Part shown: in pieces, positions 21,733-32,940 of the stretch
Numbering within the stretch: the first letter of the stretch is position 1
Layout: every line of letters starts with the position of its first letter
Source of the DNA: Beta vulgaris subsp. vulgaris
Taxonomy: Eukaryota; Streptophyta; Magnoliopsida; Caryophyllales; Amaranthaceae
Assembly: GCF_026745355.1 (NCBI RefSeq)
Contig: NC_079207.1
Span: forward strand, 15,710,650 to 15,774,649
DNA length: 64,000 nt
Direction: 5' to 3'
Program-made: the position numbers and the translations under genes
The notes under the pieces: model-generated
What the model saw: the letters and a program-made list of their open reading frames with translations, nothing else
Told to the model about the DNA's origin: nothing
The model's database searches: none

Positions 21733-24004
21733 TGTTAGGACTTATACAGAAGCCTAGTAAAAAGTAAACACTATAAATAAAGCTAAGGAGCAAAAAGAAA
21801 CAAATGAAAATTTAACGTGGAAATCTCTCCCTTAACAAGTACAGGAAAAACCACCAACCATTTCACGAATCCTTCAACGGGTATTGCAAAAAAACTCAAA
21901 CTTATAAATCTGGTGAATTACAATCTATGTCAAGAATTCTAACGAGAGAGCTAAGAGTCTTTGTAATCTCTCCCGTATTTGATGCGCATATAAAATAATC
22001 ACTAGTAGAAAAACGCTAATTTGTGTCGAACAACAAAGGAGCCGACACTGTAGCTGAGGTAGATATCATTTGCGTCCAACATAGGGATGTCAATCCAGTC
22101 CGAATCTGACCCTAGCCCGCTTCGATCCGAAGGAAAAAATCTGAGTTGACTCCGACAAAAAAGTATCCGACTCCGAGTCGGAGAAGGGTCGGAGGAGAAT
22201 CTCATAAAATAATCCGACATCCGACTTCGAGTCAATCAATCCTTTTTTCTTATTTATGTTAATGTATAATTTATGTATAACCTGACTTTGACTTTCAGCC
22301 AATTGTATTATATAGGATTTTCCCATTGAAGATATGATTGTTTTAAATAATGGTAATATTTGAATTATTTGAACTATATAAGATTTCCATATGATTATAA
22401 GAATAAATTATAATGATTAGATTATTGTATTATAGAAGACTATTCTATTATAAAAAATGGGCAGAAAAATAAGTCTGGTCGGATTCAAAGTCGGATGTTC
22501 GGATTTTAAGTCGGATCGGAGTCGGATGTTCGGATTTTAAGTCGAGTCGGACTCGAATTGTCGAAGTCGGACTCGAATTAAAATCCGACTACTTGTAGGG
22601 TCAGAGTCGAATTATGCATAATCAGGTCCAAATCCCCACCTCATTCTCTCTCCCCACCCAACTGCCCATCTCATTCTTTCACTTTCTTCATTCTTCTTCG
22701 CCGACTTTTTTCCCCACTCAAATCCACCTTTGATTTTGTGGCTTCAACACCAATTTACAGCAGATGTATGTCGTTTTCTCCTTCCTTTCCACCCTGATTA
22801 TCTCCATTTCTCTTTCTCTCCTTATCTCCTTTACATTTTTTCTCCTAAATTCATCTAGAGTTTCAGAAACAAGGCAAAGGAAAGTGGGCCCTACTGAATC
22901 CGTTAACTCACAAACTTTACTTTTGTTCATCTAGGTATTTCACTAATTTGATTGATTTACTGGGTTTCGATATCTCGAGGATACAATTGCGGAAGACGAG
23001 TAGATCTTGGAGAAATAACAAAGCAAAATAAATATACAGAAGAAGAAGATGATGGTGCTGATGAGGATACAGTTCATAGCAAGTTCTTCGTTAATGGATT
23101 CTTATGTATTTGTTTTTACTTTCAGATCTGAATTAGTTCCTCTCTAAACATATTATTCATCACTCTCTCTAAAATGGAATCTCATTTATCCGAAATTTTT
23201 AATTTGTTTTGGTTTTTTTCGCATATTTTTTTAATATGATATTTGGACCTTCTTGATATGAATCCTCAAGATGTTATTGAGTCCCTTGTCAACAAAAAAA
23301 TAATCTTCCAGCATAGAAAATTCTGTATGAAAGTTTTATATGTTCAAGCTACTTGACACATTCTATACCCATAGTGTTTATATTGTTGATTAGGTTTGTT
23401 TAGTTTATGTGGTTTTTTGGGGTTCAATTTAGATTTTTATGTTGGTTGTTTATTTGTTGTTGTTTATTCTCATATCCGCACGCTTCCCTTCTCAAGTTCT
23501 TTGCATTTGTTTTGGTGTTTATTGTTTGTGTGGATACTGCTACCATGAATTTAATTTTTTTTGATAAATAAATAGCAATTTGCACTGGATAGCGATTTCT
23601 TTGTATTTTTTGGGTGGAAAACAAGGCCAGGGGCATGATCTGCACCATTCTAATGCAGTGGGTCAATGGCATGATTTACATCTGACCCTGATGAACGTGT
23701 GATGCAAATGGTCCATCAATTACGTCACATAGTGAACCGACACAGATCTTGTCTAGGAAATTTGCGCCATGACCTGTAGCGTCGGACCCGAAATTGAGGG
23801 AAATTGGGGTTTGGGATCCGATGCATATCGTGCTTTTTGTACCAGTGAATGATCTTAAGCCCCCTTTATATAGAGAATGAAATCCTATACATAGTAAAAT
23901 TAGCTTCTAATAAGGTCTAGTCTAGCTTGACTTAGGAAACTAGTTCTTTATGTTCCTAGTACAATTATCAATCTATTAGGAAATAACTATAAAGAATCCT
24001 AACA
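21733..24004 (-). mobile_element. copia LTR (about 421 bp) split by a CACTA insertion
   Basis: The two outer ends are perfect inverted partners, TGTTAGGA at 21733 and TCCTAACA ending at 24004. Removing the CACTA element and one 3-bp duplication leaves 421 bp. On the minus strand a TATATAAAG box lies near 23862-23870, followed by the primer site beyond 21733. Confidence 0.78.
22000..23847. mobile_element. CACTA transposon, non-autonomous, 1848 bp
   Basis: It begins CACTAGTAGAAAAACGC and ends (read in reverse) CACTGGTACAAAAAGC. AAT flanks it on both sides (21997-21999, 23848-23850), a 3-bp duplication as expected for En/Spm elements. Subterminal words GTGTCGG/CGACAC/GCGTCCGAC recur near both ends. 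No transposase is visible. The interior holds an AGTCGGA-rich patch (about 22090-22610) that may be a separate old insertion. Confidence 0.85.
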
Positions 24005-24164
24005 TATCAAGACGTAGAAAAAACGAAAAGAGAAAAGAAATCGAAAAATCCTATTGGTGAGGGTTCTACCCTGCAAGCAAACACAAACTTTCCAGTTCGT
24101 CTACAACTTTTCCTCAAATACACCCGAAACTCACAACATGTCTTAGTGACCTACTATCCGTGTT

Positions 24165-24207
24165 GAACTATTGGACTTTTTTTTTTTTGACGGGAACTAT
24201 TGGACTT
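24165..24207 (-). mobile_element. tiny retroposon tail with target-site duplication
   Basis: GAACTATTGGACTT occurs twice (24165-24178, 24194-24207) around a 15-bp insert of ten T and GACGG. Read on the minus strand this is CCGTC followed by poly-A, that is, the last few bases of a LINE or SINE plus its tail between 14-bp duplications. Confidence 0.6.
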
Positions 24208-24919
24208 GCATACATAACAATAACAACTTGTAAACTCGATTTTATACTTCTTGCATTCTGAATTAAGTGAAGTACTTCTCTCAAAAACTCTCATGTAAAA
24301 GAGACAAGTTTTTCACCTATTTCAGAATGGAGAAAGTACATTTTTGCAAAATAAAAATAAAAATAGAAGGAGATGCTCTGAAAGCCACTTGATTGACCCG
24401 AATCCAAAATTCTAGTTTAGGCTAAGTAATTTTCAAGGCGTAATTCAGAATAAAGCGACCATGATTCAGAGTGTTACACAATCCCTTGAGCTCTATTGTC
24501 AATCATCCACTTATACTTAGTTGAAGGATGATAAAACCATAATCATTAGTGGCAATAACAAGGGGAAATTAATAATATATGGTATAAGGCATTGATTTGC
24601 GTGTAAAAAGTACAGTTGCATTGATTTGTCAAATACATGTGATCTCTGCTATAAAGTAAAAAGTTCCATTGATTTGCATGCTCCATTCAGCTTTTCCCCC
24701 AAAAAGTACAATTGATTTTTTCTAAGAAGTCCTATTTATGTGTTCAAAAACTTTGATTATTGATAAATCAACTCACGTCTGTGTGTCTTAGACCCATGTT
24801 ATTGTTAAATCAACTCATGTTTGTTTATGTAAAAATGCTGAAATGACATCATTGTCACCGAAATCACATAATTATCCCTGTTAACGAACAAAGATGCCCA
24901 CTAACTTTTAGCTGTTATT
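24208..24919. other. non-coding DNA
   Basis: No gene seen. The words ttgatttg(t/c) and aaaaagtacaattg recur loosely. Confidence 0.35.
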
Positions 24920-25370
24920 TGTCCAAAAAATATTACTTTTGCAATTTTCAAACTTGTATATCTCTAAAATTATATTTAAAAAAATTTAAAAAATACAAAT
25001 ATTCATATATTTTTATTCTCTACAAATAAACATTTATTTTGATATAATTTCATTATATTTTTATTTATAGATTCTCTAACTATTATTTAGATATATAGAA
25101 AAATAATACAAACACTATTTGTGTATACACAAACAACATATGTTGGGTACACGAACAACATTTTTTTAAAAAATTGGTAAGAAGAAATTCTTTGGGTTGC
25201 CCTCGCACAAGACCCCCACCCAGAGGCCCATTACAAGTTAGACTTTCCAACCAGACTATTTGTAGAGAATAAAAATATATGAATATTGATTTATTTTTTA
25301 TTTTTTTTAAAACATATTTTTTTTTGAGATATACAAGTTTTAAAATTGTAAAAGTAATATCTTTTGGACA
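24920..25370. repeat. long inverted repeat (arms about 110 bp)
   Basis: The arm 24920-25029 (starts tgtccaaaaaatattacttt, ends ctctacaaata) matches the reverse complement of 25257-25370 with scattered changes. The spacer is about 227 bp and includes a SINE tail. The right arm ends at the border of the PIF element. No clear target duplication was found, so the class (foldback or MULE-like) is open. Confidence 0.8.
25150..25245 (-). mobile_element. 5'-truncated SINE
   Basis: The minus strand reads GGGCCTCTGGGTGGGGGTCT and then TTCTTCTTACCAATTTTTT with an A-rich tail. This matches the 3' half of the SINE at 35743-35938 in order and spacing. The tRNA-like half is missing. Confidence 0.6.
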
Positions 25371-25374
25371 CTTA

Positions 25375-26159
25375 GGGCCTGTTCCGCAACAGCTTTTACA
25401 CTAGCTTTTAATGTTTTGACTAAGTCAAAACACTAGTTAAGTATTTGGCATAGTAGAGGTTGGAGTAGCTGTTGGAGTTTCATATAGCTTTTGGATAGCT
25501 TTTCCCAAACGTTATATTTTACAGCATTCAGTTTCGATAAGTAGCTTTCTACTTTTTTTTTTTTTTTTTCAAAGGAAAAAAATTCCACTTTTTATGGATA
25601 AAATTTTGGGATTAATAGAATATCATATATTCAGGATAAAAAAATTGGATTAACAGAAAAAAAAATCCCACGTTTTAAGGATAAACAATCCCACTTTCTC
25701 ATTTTTATCAAAGATAATTTTTTTTTATCAACTAACTCTCTTGTTTTCGTTCTGCTTATATTTTTCAATGTTCATTAGTATACTAATATGGCTGCTAGAT
25801 ACGTAGATGGCTTGGTGCATTATATTCTCATTATTATTTTTATATTATTCATGGTTATGTTAGACACATAGATGGCTTCATATAATAACAAAGAAGGGAT
25901 GAAAGAGGTATTTAAGTGGACTGATGAAGACACTGTCATCCTAGTATGAACCATATAGTAATTAATCATATAATTATAATTAATATTATAATTAAAAAAA
26001 TGTTATTTTTATTATATATAAGCATAATAACTACTTTTACCGAACACTTATATTATAAACAACTACTTTCACAGCTAAGAGCTAACATCTACTCGCCGAC
26101 AGCTAACAACTACTCCACGGTCAACAGCTACCTAATAGCTACTTTTGCCAAACAAGCCC
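25375..26159. mobile_element. PIF/Harbinger (Tourist-like) deletion derivative, 785 bp
   Basis: It starts GGGCCTGTTCCGCAACAGCT and ends (reverse) GGGCTTGTTTGGCAAAAGTA, with TTA on both sides. Bases 25872-25949 encode a 25-residue stub, MASYNNKEGMK then EVFKWTDEDTVILV, which looks like the start of the Myb/SANT-like second protein of these elements and then stops. The DDE transposase is absent. Confidence 0.72.
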
Positions 26160-26611
26160 TTAGCCTGTTAAATGTTTCTAAATCTCTACCGGTTAGAAAT
26201 TTATCATGGCTCGGCGGGTTGAGGTGTCAATACCATTGTTTATTAAAAATCAAAAACAAAGAGACAACAGGAAAAGGGCGAAATTGTAGTAAAGGCGTAT
26301 ATTCTTTGGCACAAGGAGAGAGCTACTGCCTAGCGCCTACTGGTGTTGACCTGATTTGGTACGATGAGGACCACCATACTTACGAAGGTCAGAGAAACAG
26401 GAGAAGTTGATTTCCAAGTTCATCAGAGAAACCATATCAATTATAAGATCCAGATTTGATCAAGGTGGGACCCACTTTTATGTGTTTGGTAAACAAGTGA
26501 AGATACCACGGTGGTTGAGTGCACGCTATCACAGAACATCACCAAATCCCTCATATCATAATTCATAATTCGTAATTCCTTTCAATTTGCGTCGCAAAAC
26601 CAGAGAATAAT
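26160..26611 (+). promoter_or_regulatory. upstream region of the COR413-type gene
   Basis: 452 bp between the PIF element and the ATG. It includes a GC-richer patch (26180-26400, open on the plus strand but without conserved motifs) and an AT-rich 60 bp directly before the start. No clear TATA box. Confidence 0.4.
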
Positions 26612-29022
26612 ATGAAGATGGAAGTGTTGCAGATGGTGTCAGCCGCAATTGCTGCTGATTTTGCGTCGGAAAATGGGAATGTTTCTACCGCCTTTCGTTG
26701 GGGTGCTTCCTTCTCCGTCCTGTTAGTTCTTTTTATTTCTCTCTCCTCTTATTTTGTTGAATTTTTACTATGTCTAATCATATACAACTTTTATAATTCT
26801 ATGTACAATATTTATGGTTCAACATGTAACATTTTTACTCAAGATACAACAACTTATTGTTCTGAACTAAATTCATTAAGGAATTTCTCTTGTCTAATTT
26901 GAATCATCTTTCTTGTTTTCAATTTTCATCATGCCCATTTCTTATTAATGATTAATCCATAATAGACTAGTCTCTTACTTTCGCTTATTTTTATTTTTTT
27001 TGGTGCAGTACTAGCTCTTGATTACACTAGTTTGCTAAGGTAGATTTTTTTTCTGTAAGTAGAGAACATAGAAATTAAAGTGTAGAAACCCATTTTTTGC
27101 GATAAAGTTTCGTGCTCATGGTGAGGTGATTGACGTGAGAACTTCTAAATTTATGCTCAATTCCATTACCATTACCCTTATTTATGACTACTAACCAAAC
27201 AGGCCGTCACAGTTTTTTTTGGGGCAATACTAGTCCTTTTCTCTTCTTTTGGAACCTTTCTAAAGTTGCACTCTTGTTCTACGTCATAATTATGCGCTAA
27301 TTTTTTTGGGTGCAATTTTTTGATTTTCTGTTTTTTTGTAGTACATGACAAACCTTTTTTTAGTTATCCTGAATCACCGTTCTGTTATTGAGCTTGAGCG
27401 CAATTGATATATAAAACCAGTGCAGGCTAAATGTATGTGTTGCTTTATTGCCTCCAGTTATGATCTCTTGATTACACTAGTTTGTTAAGGTAGATTTTTT
27501 CTTTAATTAGAGAACATAGAAATTGTTGTCTTTTGATGATCACTAAAAGTCGAATAAATGAGAGCTAGCTGTTAGTTTCATGGGATTTCAAAATCCAAAC
27601 TTACAGATTAAAATACTGCACCCTCCATCAGCTTCGGTTTATTCAAATATACTGTCTAGTTATGTGGATGAATCAAGAGATTTCGGTTTCTCTCCTCTAC
27701 AGATTATACTGCTCATCAAAAGAGATTCATTAAGACAATTTGAGAGCATTTTCGCCAAAACCAAAATTGAAGCATATGAAAAATTAGAATGTCTAAACAT
27801 TTCCGAAAAGTAATCACTCATTGTGTTTGTGATCCATGCATCTTCACTCCCTGTATCTGTTGTAAGACATAGTTGCATTCAGAGTGTGTTAGGTGAAGCT
27901 TTCTGAAATTCTGATATTAAGTTCGATATTACTCTTGCACATATTGCAAAAAAGGAGGGACATAAGGTCCATTTGCAAACACAGTAAGGCTAAGCGTACC
28001 ATTTGAGTTTCTGTCATTTCGGCAAAGATATACAAGCTATACATGATATGACTTGATCATGCTGTTTTTATGACCATGAGTCTCGATACTGAATGGGCAG
28101 CTGTCATGACTTACAAGTTAGAGGCTGGACTGGGAAGGATTAAGTTTAGATATGGACATTATAACGTCTTAGTTCTTACACTCTTAGAGCAGGATGTCTC
28201 ATTGGGATAACTAAGATAAGTAGGTTAATAATCAATGATAATGTTCTGTCTTCATATTAGTCCTTGTATAATTTTCTTTTGATTCTTCCTGTTCTGTTCT
28301 GTTCTGTTTACTGCCTTTAACGTTCATTTTTCTTTTTGCTTTAATTGTAAATTAACTGATACCATTAGTCCATTACACTTCTATTGGTCTAAGTACCTGT
28401 ATTTTTTTCTTCTTTTACCATTACTGTAGGTTTCTGTTAGTACTGAACCTATTAGGGAGAAGATCCAGGCTGCAAGCTTCTCTTCTGGCCGTATTTCTTA
28501 CAGCTAGTCTCCCAGCAGCTATTTTCCAGATATTACGGTGCTTCTAAAGATTCTTGGCAAATCTCTGGCCTTCCCAGATTAGAACTCATTGTGTGTAAGA
28601 AACTTACTGAAGAACATCTCCCCTATGTTGCAGAGGACAGTTTGGACGTTGGGTTGCTATTCTTGGTATTGCTTCAAATTACTGCTTTCCAAGTATCTTC
28701 CCAGGTAAGAAAAAAATGAACACCTGTATCACATGTAACCCAGCTAATCAATCATCATAATGCAATATTCTTGATTGCAGCTTCTGTCTCTCGCTTTCTC
28801 CTCTTTGTTGTTATGCCAAATTGGCTGGCCAATGAACTACGCGAGAGCCTTGCAGGTGGTGTCTTCTGTCTGCTAATTTGCGTATCACTTTTTATAATGG
28901 AGATACATGCAAATGGAGGATGCAGCAGCCGTTTATGTACTGTGCACTGCTGTGCATTTTGGTTCAGTATGGCTCTTCTCTTCTTCTTTACAATACTTTA
29001 TCTATGTTTAGGATCTTGGTAA
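26612..29022 (+). CDS. COR413: COR413-type multi-pass membrane protein (four exons)
   Basis: Proposed exons: 26612-26721, 28430-28537, 28634-28704 and 28781-29022, totalling 531 bp or 176 aa. All introns are GT-AG (donors gttagt, gtgctt, gtaaga; acceptors tgtag, tgcag, tgcag), and the phases join without a stop. The joined frame reads ...FRWGASFSV, LLGRRSRLQASLLAVFLTAS, LPAAIFQ, GRWVAILGI, YCFPSIFP, VVMPNWLANELRESLAG and a C-terminal hydrophobic segment. This follows the COR413 (cold-acclimation WCOR413) pattern: W.ASF..., GkWIAf..., FFP..FP, VVAP, then I...EH..A.GG. COR413 proteins are cold- and ABA-responsive and sit in plasma membrane or plastid membranes. The N-terminus is short and acidic, with no obvious transit peptide. 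The C-terminus after HANGG departs from the family. A strong donor-like TTG|gtaagt overlaps the stop, so a further exon is possible. Intron 1 is large (1.7 kb). Confidence 0.72.
26722..28429 (+). other. intron 1 of the COR413-type gene
   Basis: T-rich, 1.7 kb. It contains a direct repeat of about 65 bp (near 27012-27075 and 27463-27525, sharing ctcttgattacactagtttg). The open frame at 27580-27813 shows no known motif and is treated as chance. Confidence 0.55.
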
Positions 29023-29556
29023 GTAACTAGAATCTCAGCAGGGTGAAGATCCTGTTGCAATCATGCTATGCGCTGATTGAGATTCAATTTCTCATGGATT
29101 ATAGATCTGTAAAGTCTTTGTATATACACAAGAATCATATGTATAGATCACTTAAACAAAGTAGAAATTTTTTTAAAAAGTGGAGGTTCTCTATGCAGGT
29201 TGCAGGCTTGTTTATGCTTGCATTTGTTCCTGAAATGTGCTCCTTTGGGCTGATTACCCCCCCCCCCCTCCTCCCAAAAAAAGAAAAGAAAATTTGTTGG
29301 TTGCTAGAGTTTTTGATTTGAGAATTTGATGCTGGGATCACACATTATTTTTGGTGATTTATAACAGTGATGTTTTGAGATCCTGTGGGATAACAATAAG
29401 ACGGGATTTAGTGCATCCTTTCTGTAGAAATTGGATTCACTTTCTAATGGTTGGAGAATGGAAGAAAAGTGGAAGCGCCTGATATTGCTGTTAGATTTTA
29501 GTCTAAGCTGTTGAATGAGTTAGCATGGTTGATAGAGACGTAGAGTTATGGGGTGA
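29023..29556. other. 3' flank of the COR413-type gene
   Basis: Probable 3' UTR, possibly with a 3' UTR intron (donor at 29017, acceptor tgcag near 29198). A C11 run lies at 29259. No independent gene. Confidence 0.4.
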
Positions 29557-29685
29557 GGGCCTATTCTCCCCAGTTTATTTTCAGTTTTCAGTTAATTCAG
29601 TTCACTTCAGCTCTAATTATCATTTCTATTAGTTATAGTTCAATTCAATTCAGTTCGGTTGTCTTATGTCGAAGAGAACAGGCCC
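29557..29685. mobile_element. small MITE, 129 bp
   Basis: Ends GGGCCTATTCTC and (reverse) GGGCCTGTTCTCTTCGAC are inverted repeats flanked by TGA on both sides. The interior carries ttcagtt repeats. It resembles Tourist-type MITEs, although TGA is not the usual TTA/TAA target. Confidence 0.6.
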
Positions 29686-32320
29686 TGAGTTAATAAATAT
29701 ATGATGGCAAGAATGACGCGAATGGTGTAAGATTTGTGCAATATATGAAGGGTTAGGAGTTAGGACTCACTTGAACACTGAATCTTAGAGATTGGTTGGG
29801 CAGAAAACAGTTTATTAGAAAAATGATTTTGTACATTTTCCTTTGTTTGGTTTCTAAATATTTTTATTAAAATGTTAAAAACTATTCTCCCGAAAGTGGA
29901 AACATTTTCTTTTTATAGGAATGGATGCCACATCTTTCTTCCTATTCTTCACCTTCCTTTTCCTTTCTCCTATCCATTATCCCCCTTTCATTTACATTCT
30001 TGCCTTTTTCTCCAACTTTTCGTTCAATGAACCAAACATATATGATCTAATCTACAATTGTGTTTTCTCTTGAAAAATGTATGGAAAATCAATCACTATT
30101 GAAAATGTTTAGCATCGGACCAACAAAGCCTTAGTGAAAGATCACTCTTTTGTCTTTGTGGTCATTTTCTTTTCCCACTGTTCTCGTGTGATTACAATTT
30201 GACAAGTTCTGAACTTGTAAAATTCATAATTATACATTTAAACAACACATGATCGCCTGCTGAACTTAGGCGCTTTAATTTCGCTTTGAATAAGAATGTT
30301 TTAGGTTTTATAAGTTCATCGTGGTTTAGATAAGGGCTAATAGTTTCAAATTGGGCTAGTAAAATTCAATTCACATCTGAAATATGTTCAGATTAGGGTC
30401 AATAAGCTCAAACATATCATATAAGCGCCAATAAGTTCAGTTCAGATGAACTCTAAGAGTTTTCGGATGAAGAGAAAATAGACATGTTTCAGTTCTGCAA
30501 GATTCGTTCATCCATCCATCTCTTGATTCCTCCCCTAGACCTGGAACAGAGCATGGGATAAATCCAACTTTTTTTAAAGGGGACAAATAGGAGAAGAAGG
30601 ACCAAGTAATTTTTGGCAAGCTTTATGGTTTAGTTTGGTTCAGCTTAGAGTCACTTTGGTAAACTACTCTATGAATTTGGACTGAGTCAACTTCAAAAAG
30701 TATGTGGCTTTGTACATTCTTGTTCATGTAGTCTTAATCTTCTGTTATGTCAATTCCGTTTCTAGTAAATCACTCACTGGTCATAGAACTTGGAAGACAA
30801 GTAGCTTTATATAAACAGTTCACTTGTGACTACATAATTTTCTGAGAGAACAGAGACATTTAGCTGGGTCCCAAAGACAATTCATAGCATAATCTAGTCT
30901 ATTACATTGACTGATTGGTATTTTCCCTGAAAAATTTCAGATTTTAGACTGAAAATAAATGTATTCTGGGAGATGTATCCATGGCTGCCACGACTTGTGT
31001 ACGAGGAACATTGACCTAGGACAATTTTGCAGAACTTCAGAAAGTATAATGTCTAATGGAAAGCTCAGTATGACTGGCCTGATTCAGTAATTTGCAATTG
31101 TAGATTTGTAATATTTTGCTTGATTTGCTATGGTCACTCCTAAATTGAATAAACTATGCTTTAGGATTCAGAATGAGGAAAGATTTGGAAATGCTATGGG
31201 ATATCATAACATATTGCAAAACTATGGTTTAGAGGTTTACTGATTAAAATCAGTTAACATTGGTTGATTATATGGTTCAAGTTCTGATTTCTTGATTGTT
31301 ATTTGGTATTTCATACATTAAACTGATTCGACTTTCTGGCGTTCTTCCTTTATCGTTCTTGTTTCCCCTTTCTTTTAGTAGATATGTAGGGGTCGGGGTT
31401 AGTTTGCAAGCTTCACGAAGTGGCCAGGAGTGCTTTTCCGTGATGGTTTCCTTTATTTCTTGGCAAATTTGTGGTCTTCACATAATAAACTGTTAAATGC
31501 TGGTAGTTTCCTTATCCTCCCTTGTGAGCTACTACCCTATTTCCAAAAAAATTTACACGCTTTTCATTTCAATAAATCAAGGACGCCATCATAAAGATGT
31601 TGGTTCATGGAAGAAGAGAGAAAAGTAGATTAGGAGAGAGGGAAGGTTTGAGAGTAGATGACTCATGTGAGAATAAGTGGTGGATTCGATTGCGCAAGTT
31701 GGTTAAAAGAAGTGAATAATATATTTATCAACAGTCCAAAAAAAATTAGTAAAACTTCGTGAAAAAGGAGTATAATGATAAGCATTTTGGCACATAGCAT
31801 GTAGGCATATAATGTTTAATCTTTGTGGTTTTCTCTTATTTTACATTCACATACACTACATGGTGCCAACATTAACACTATGTGCTATATGTTATGAGTC
31901 AATATGCGTAATTTATCATTCCTCATATAACCGTACGTTATAATTGGGAATCTTTGAATTTGAGCACAACTTTTTTGATTCATATGGGATAAGTACGGGG
32001 GGGACATAAACGTAAGTGAGTGTTCAAATCCATGTGCACTCTTTAGCTATGGACAAAGTGATAGTTGACTGATTATTGGTAAAGTGTGAACCCAGTGACT
32101 AGTGAGGCAAGTTAAAATTCAATGTGCACTCTTTAGCTATAGACAAAGTGATAGTTGACTAATATGACTATGTTGAAGTTTCTATCAAATTAGGCAAATT
32201 CCAACGCACTAGTATATGAAGGGGGGTTGGGCAATTTCTAAGGTACACTCGTATTTATTACGAGCTTGGTATAGTCAAAAGTACTTTATGCTTTTCTTAA
32301 GAGCTAAAAGTCTAAAATAC
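29686..32320. other. intergenic DNA
   Basis: No gene seen. A 45-bp phrase (gtgcactctttagctat.gacaaag) occurs twice, near 32033 and 32122. The region is AT-rich with mixed decayed repeats. Confidence 0.4.
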
Positions 32321-32428
32321 CACCAAGTAACTCTCAAGGGGCCTTGCCTGCAAACCCGGACGGGTTGACTAGTGCGAGGTTCCGATCCAGTTAAGGCGTC
32401 TTTTTCTTACTTTCAAAAAAAAATATGC
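32321..32428 (+). mobile_element. short SINE-like insertion, 108 bp
   Basis: CTAAAATAC lies on both sides (32312-32320, 32429-32437). The insert has a B-box-like ggttccgatcc and ends ttcttactttc with A9, as Pol III-derived SINEs do. Confidence 0.55.
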
Positions 32429-32706
32429 CTAAAATACTTGGGTATTTCATGGATTTTTTTTGTAGGGTTGGTCTTTTTCTACAAAATATTTCCTACAGCC
32501 ATTAAAAAGTTTATGTGGTGTAACCAAAACCTTCTTTCAATAATAATGTTTGTTTTCCATATATCGCTTGTAAGTTGTAATCAGCTGAGCTGAAAGATTT
32601 GCTACTACTAGCTCGTAACATCATTGAAAATTGTTTTGCAGTGACTTATTTGTACTGTTTGGTACTCGTATAATAGAAACATTTTACCGAATCCGTCTTC
32701 TTGTAA

Positions 32707-32719
32707 TTGACTATTGACT
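32707..32719 (+). promoter_or_regulatory. paired W-box cores upstream of the first LysM gene
   Basis: TTGACT occurs twice, 7 bp apart, about 225 bp before the ATG. W-boxes bind WRKY factors in defence genes. Copies of the same region occur before genes 2 and 3 with one TTGACT each. Confidence 0.4.
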
Positions 32720-32940
32720 TCAATACCACTACCTATGGTCGACAAGTGAGTATATTGTTTCAACTAGAAACTTCCCTTCGCTTTCCTAGTATGCTTTTCA
32801 TGGAAAATCTCCTTAATGAGTAAAGTTGTCATCAATCACTATACTTCCACTTTCACACAAAAATCAACTATATTACCATACTATAGTTTAGCTCTCTCTT
32901 TCTGTATCTTAACATCTCAGCCTATCTATTGAAATTTATA

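Noticed and set aside
22085..22640. Separate hAT-like element (agggatgtcaatccagtc) within the CACTA element
   Set aside because: A left end resembling hAT MITEs is present, but no matching right end or 8-bp duplication was found.
25946..26410. 154-codon ORF upstream of the COR413-type gene
   Set aside because: It begins inside the PIF element, runs through its right TIR, has an Ile/Asn/Tyr-rich start and no conserved domain.
27580..27813. 77-codon ORF in intron 1 of the COR413-type gene
   Set aside because: Short, no ATG context or motif of note, within a well-supported intron.
31535..31775. Possible Stowaway MITE (ctatttccaaaaaaattt ... aaaaaggagtataa)
   Set aside because: The putative ends match too poorly and no TA-flanked inverted repeat could be fixed.
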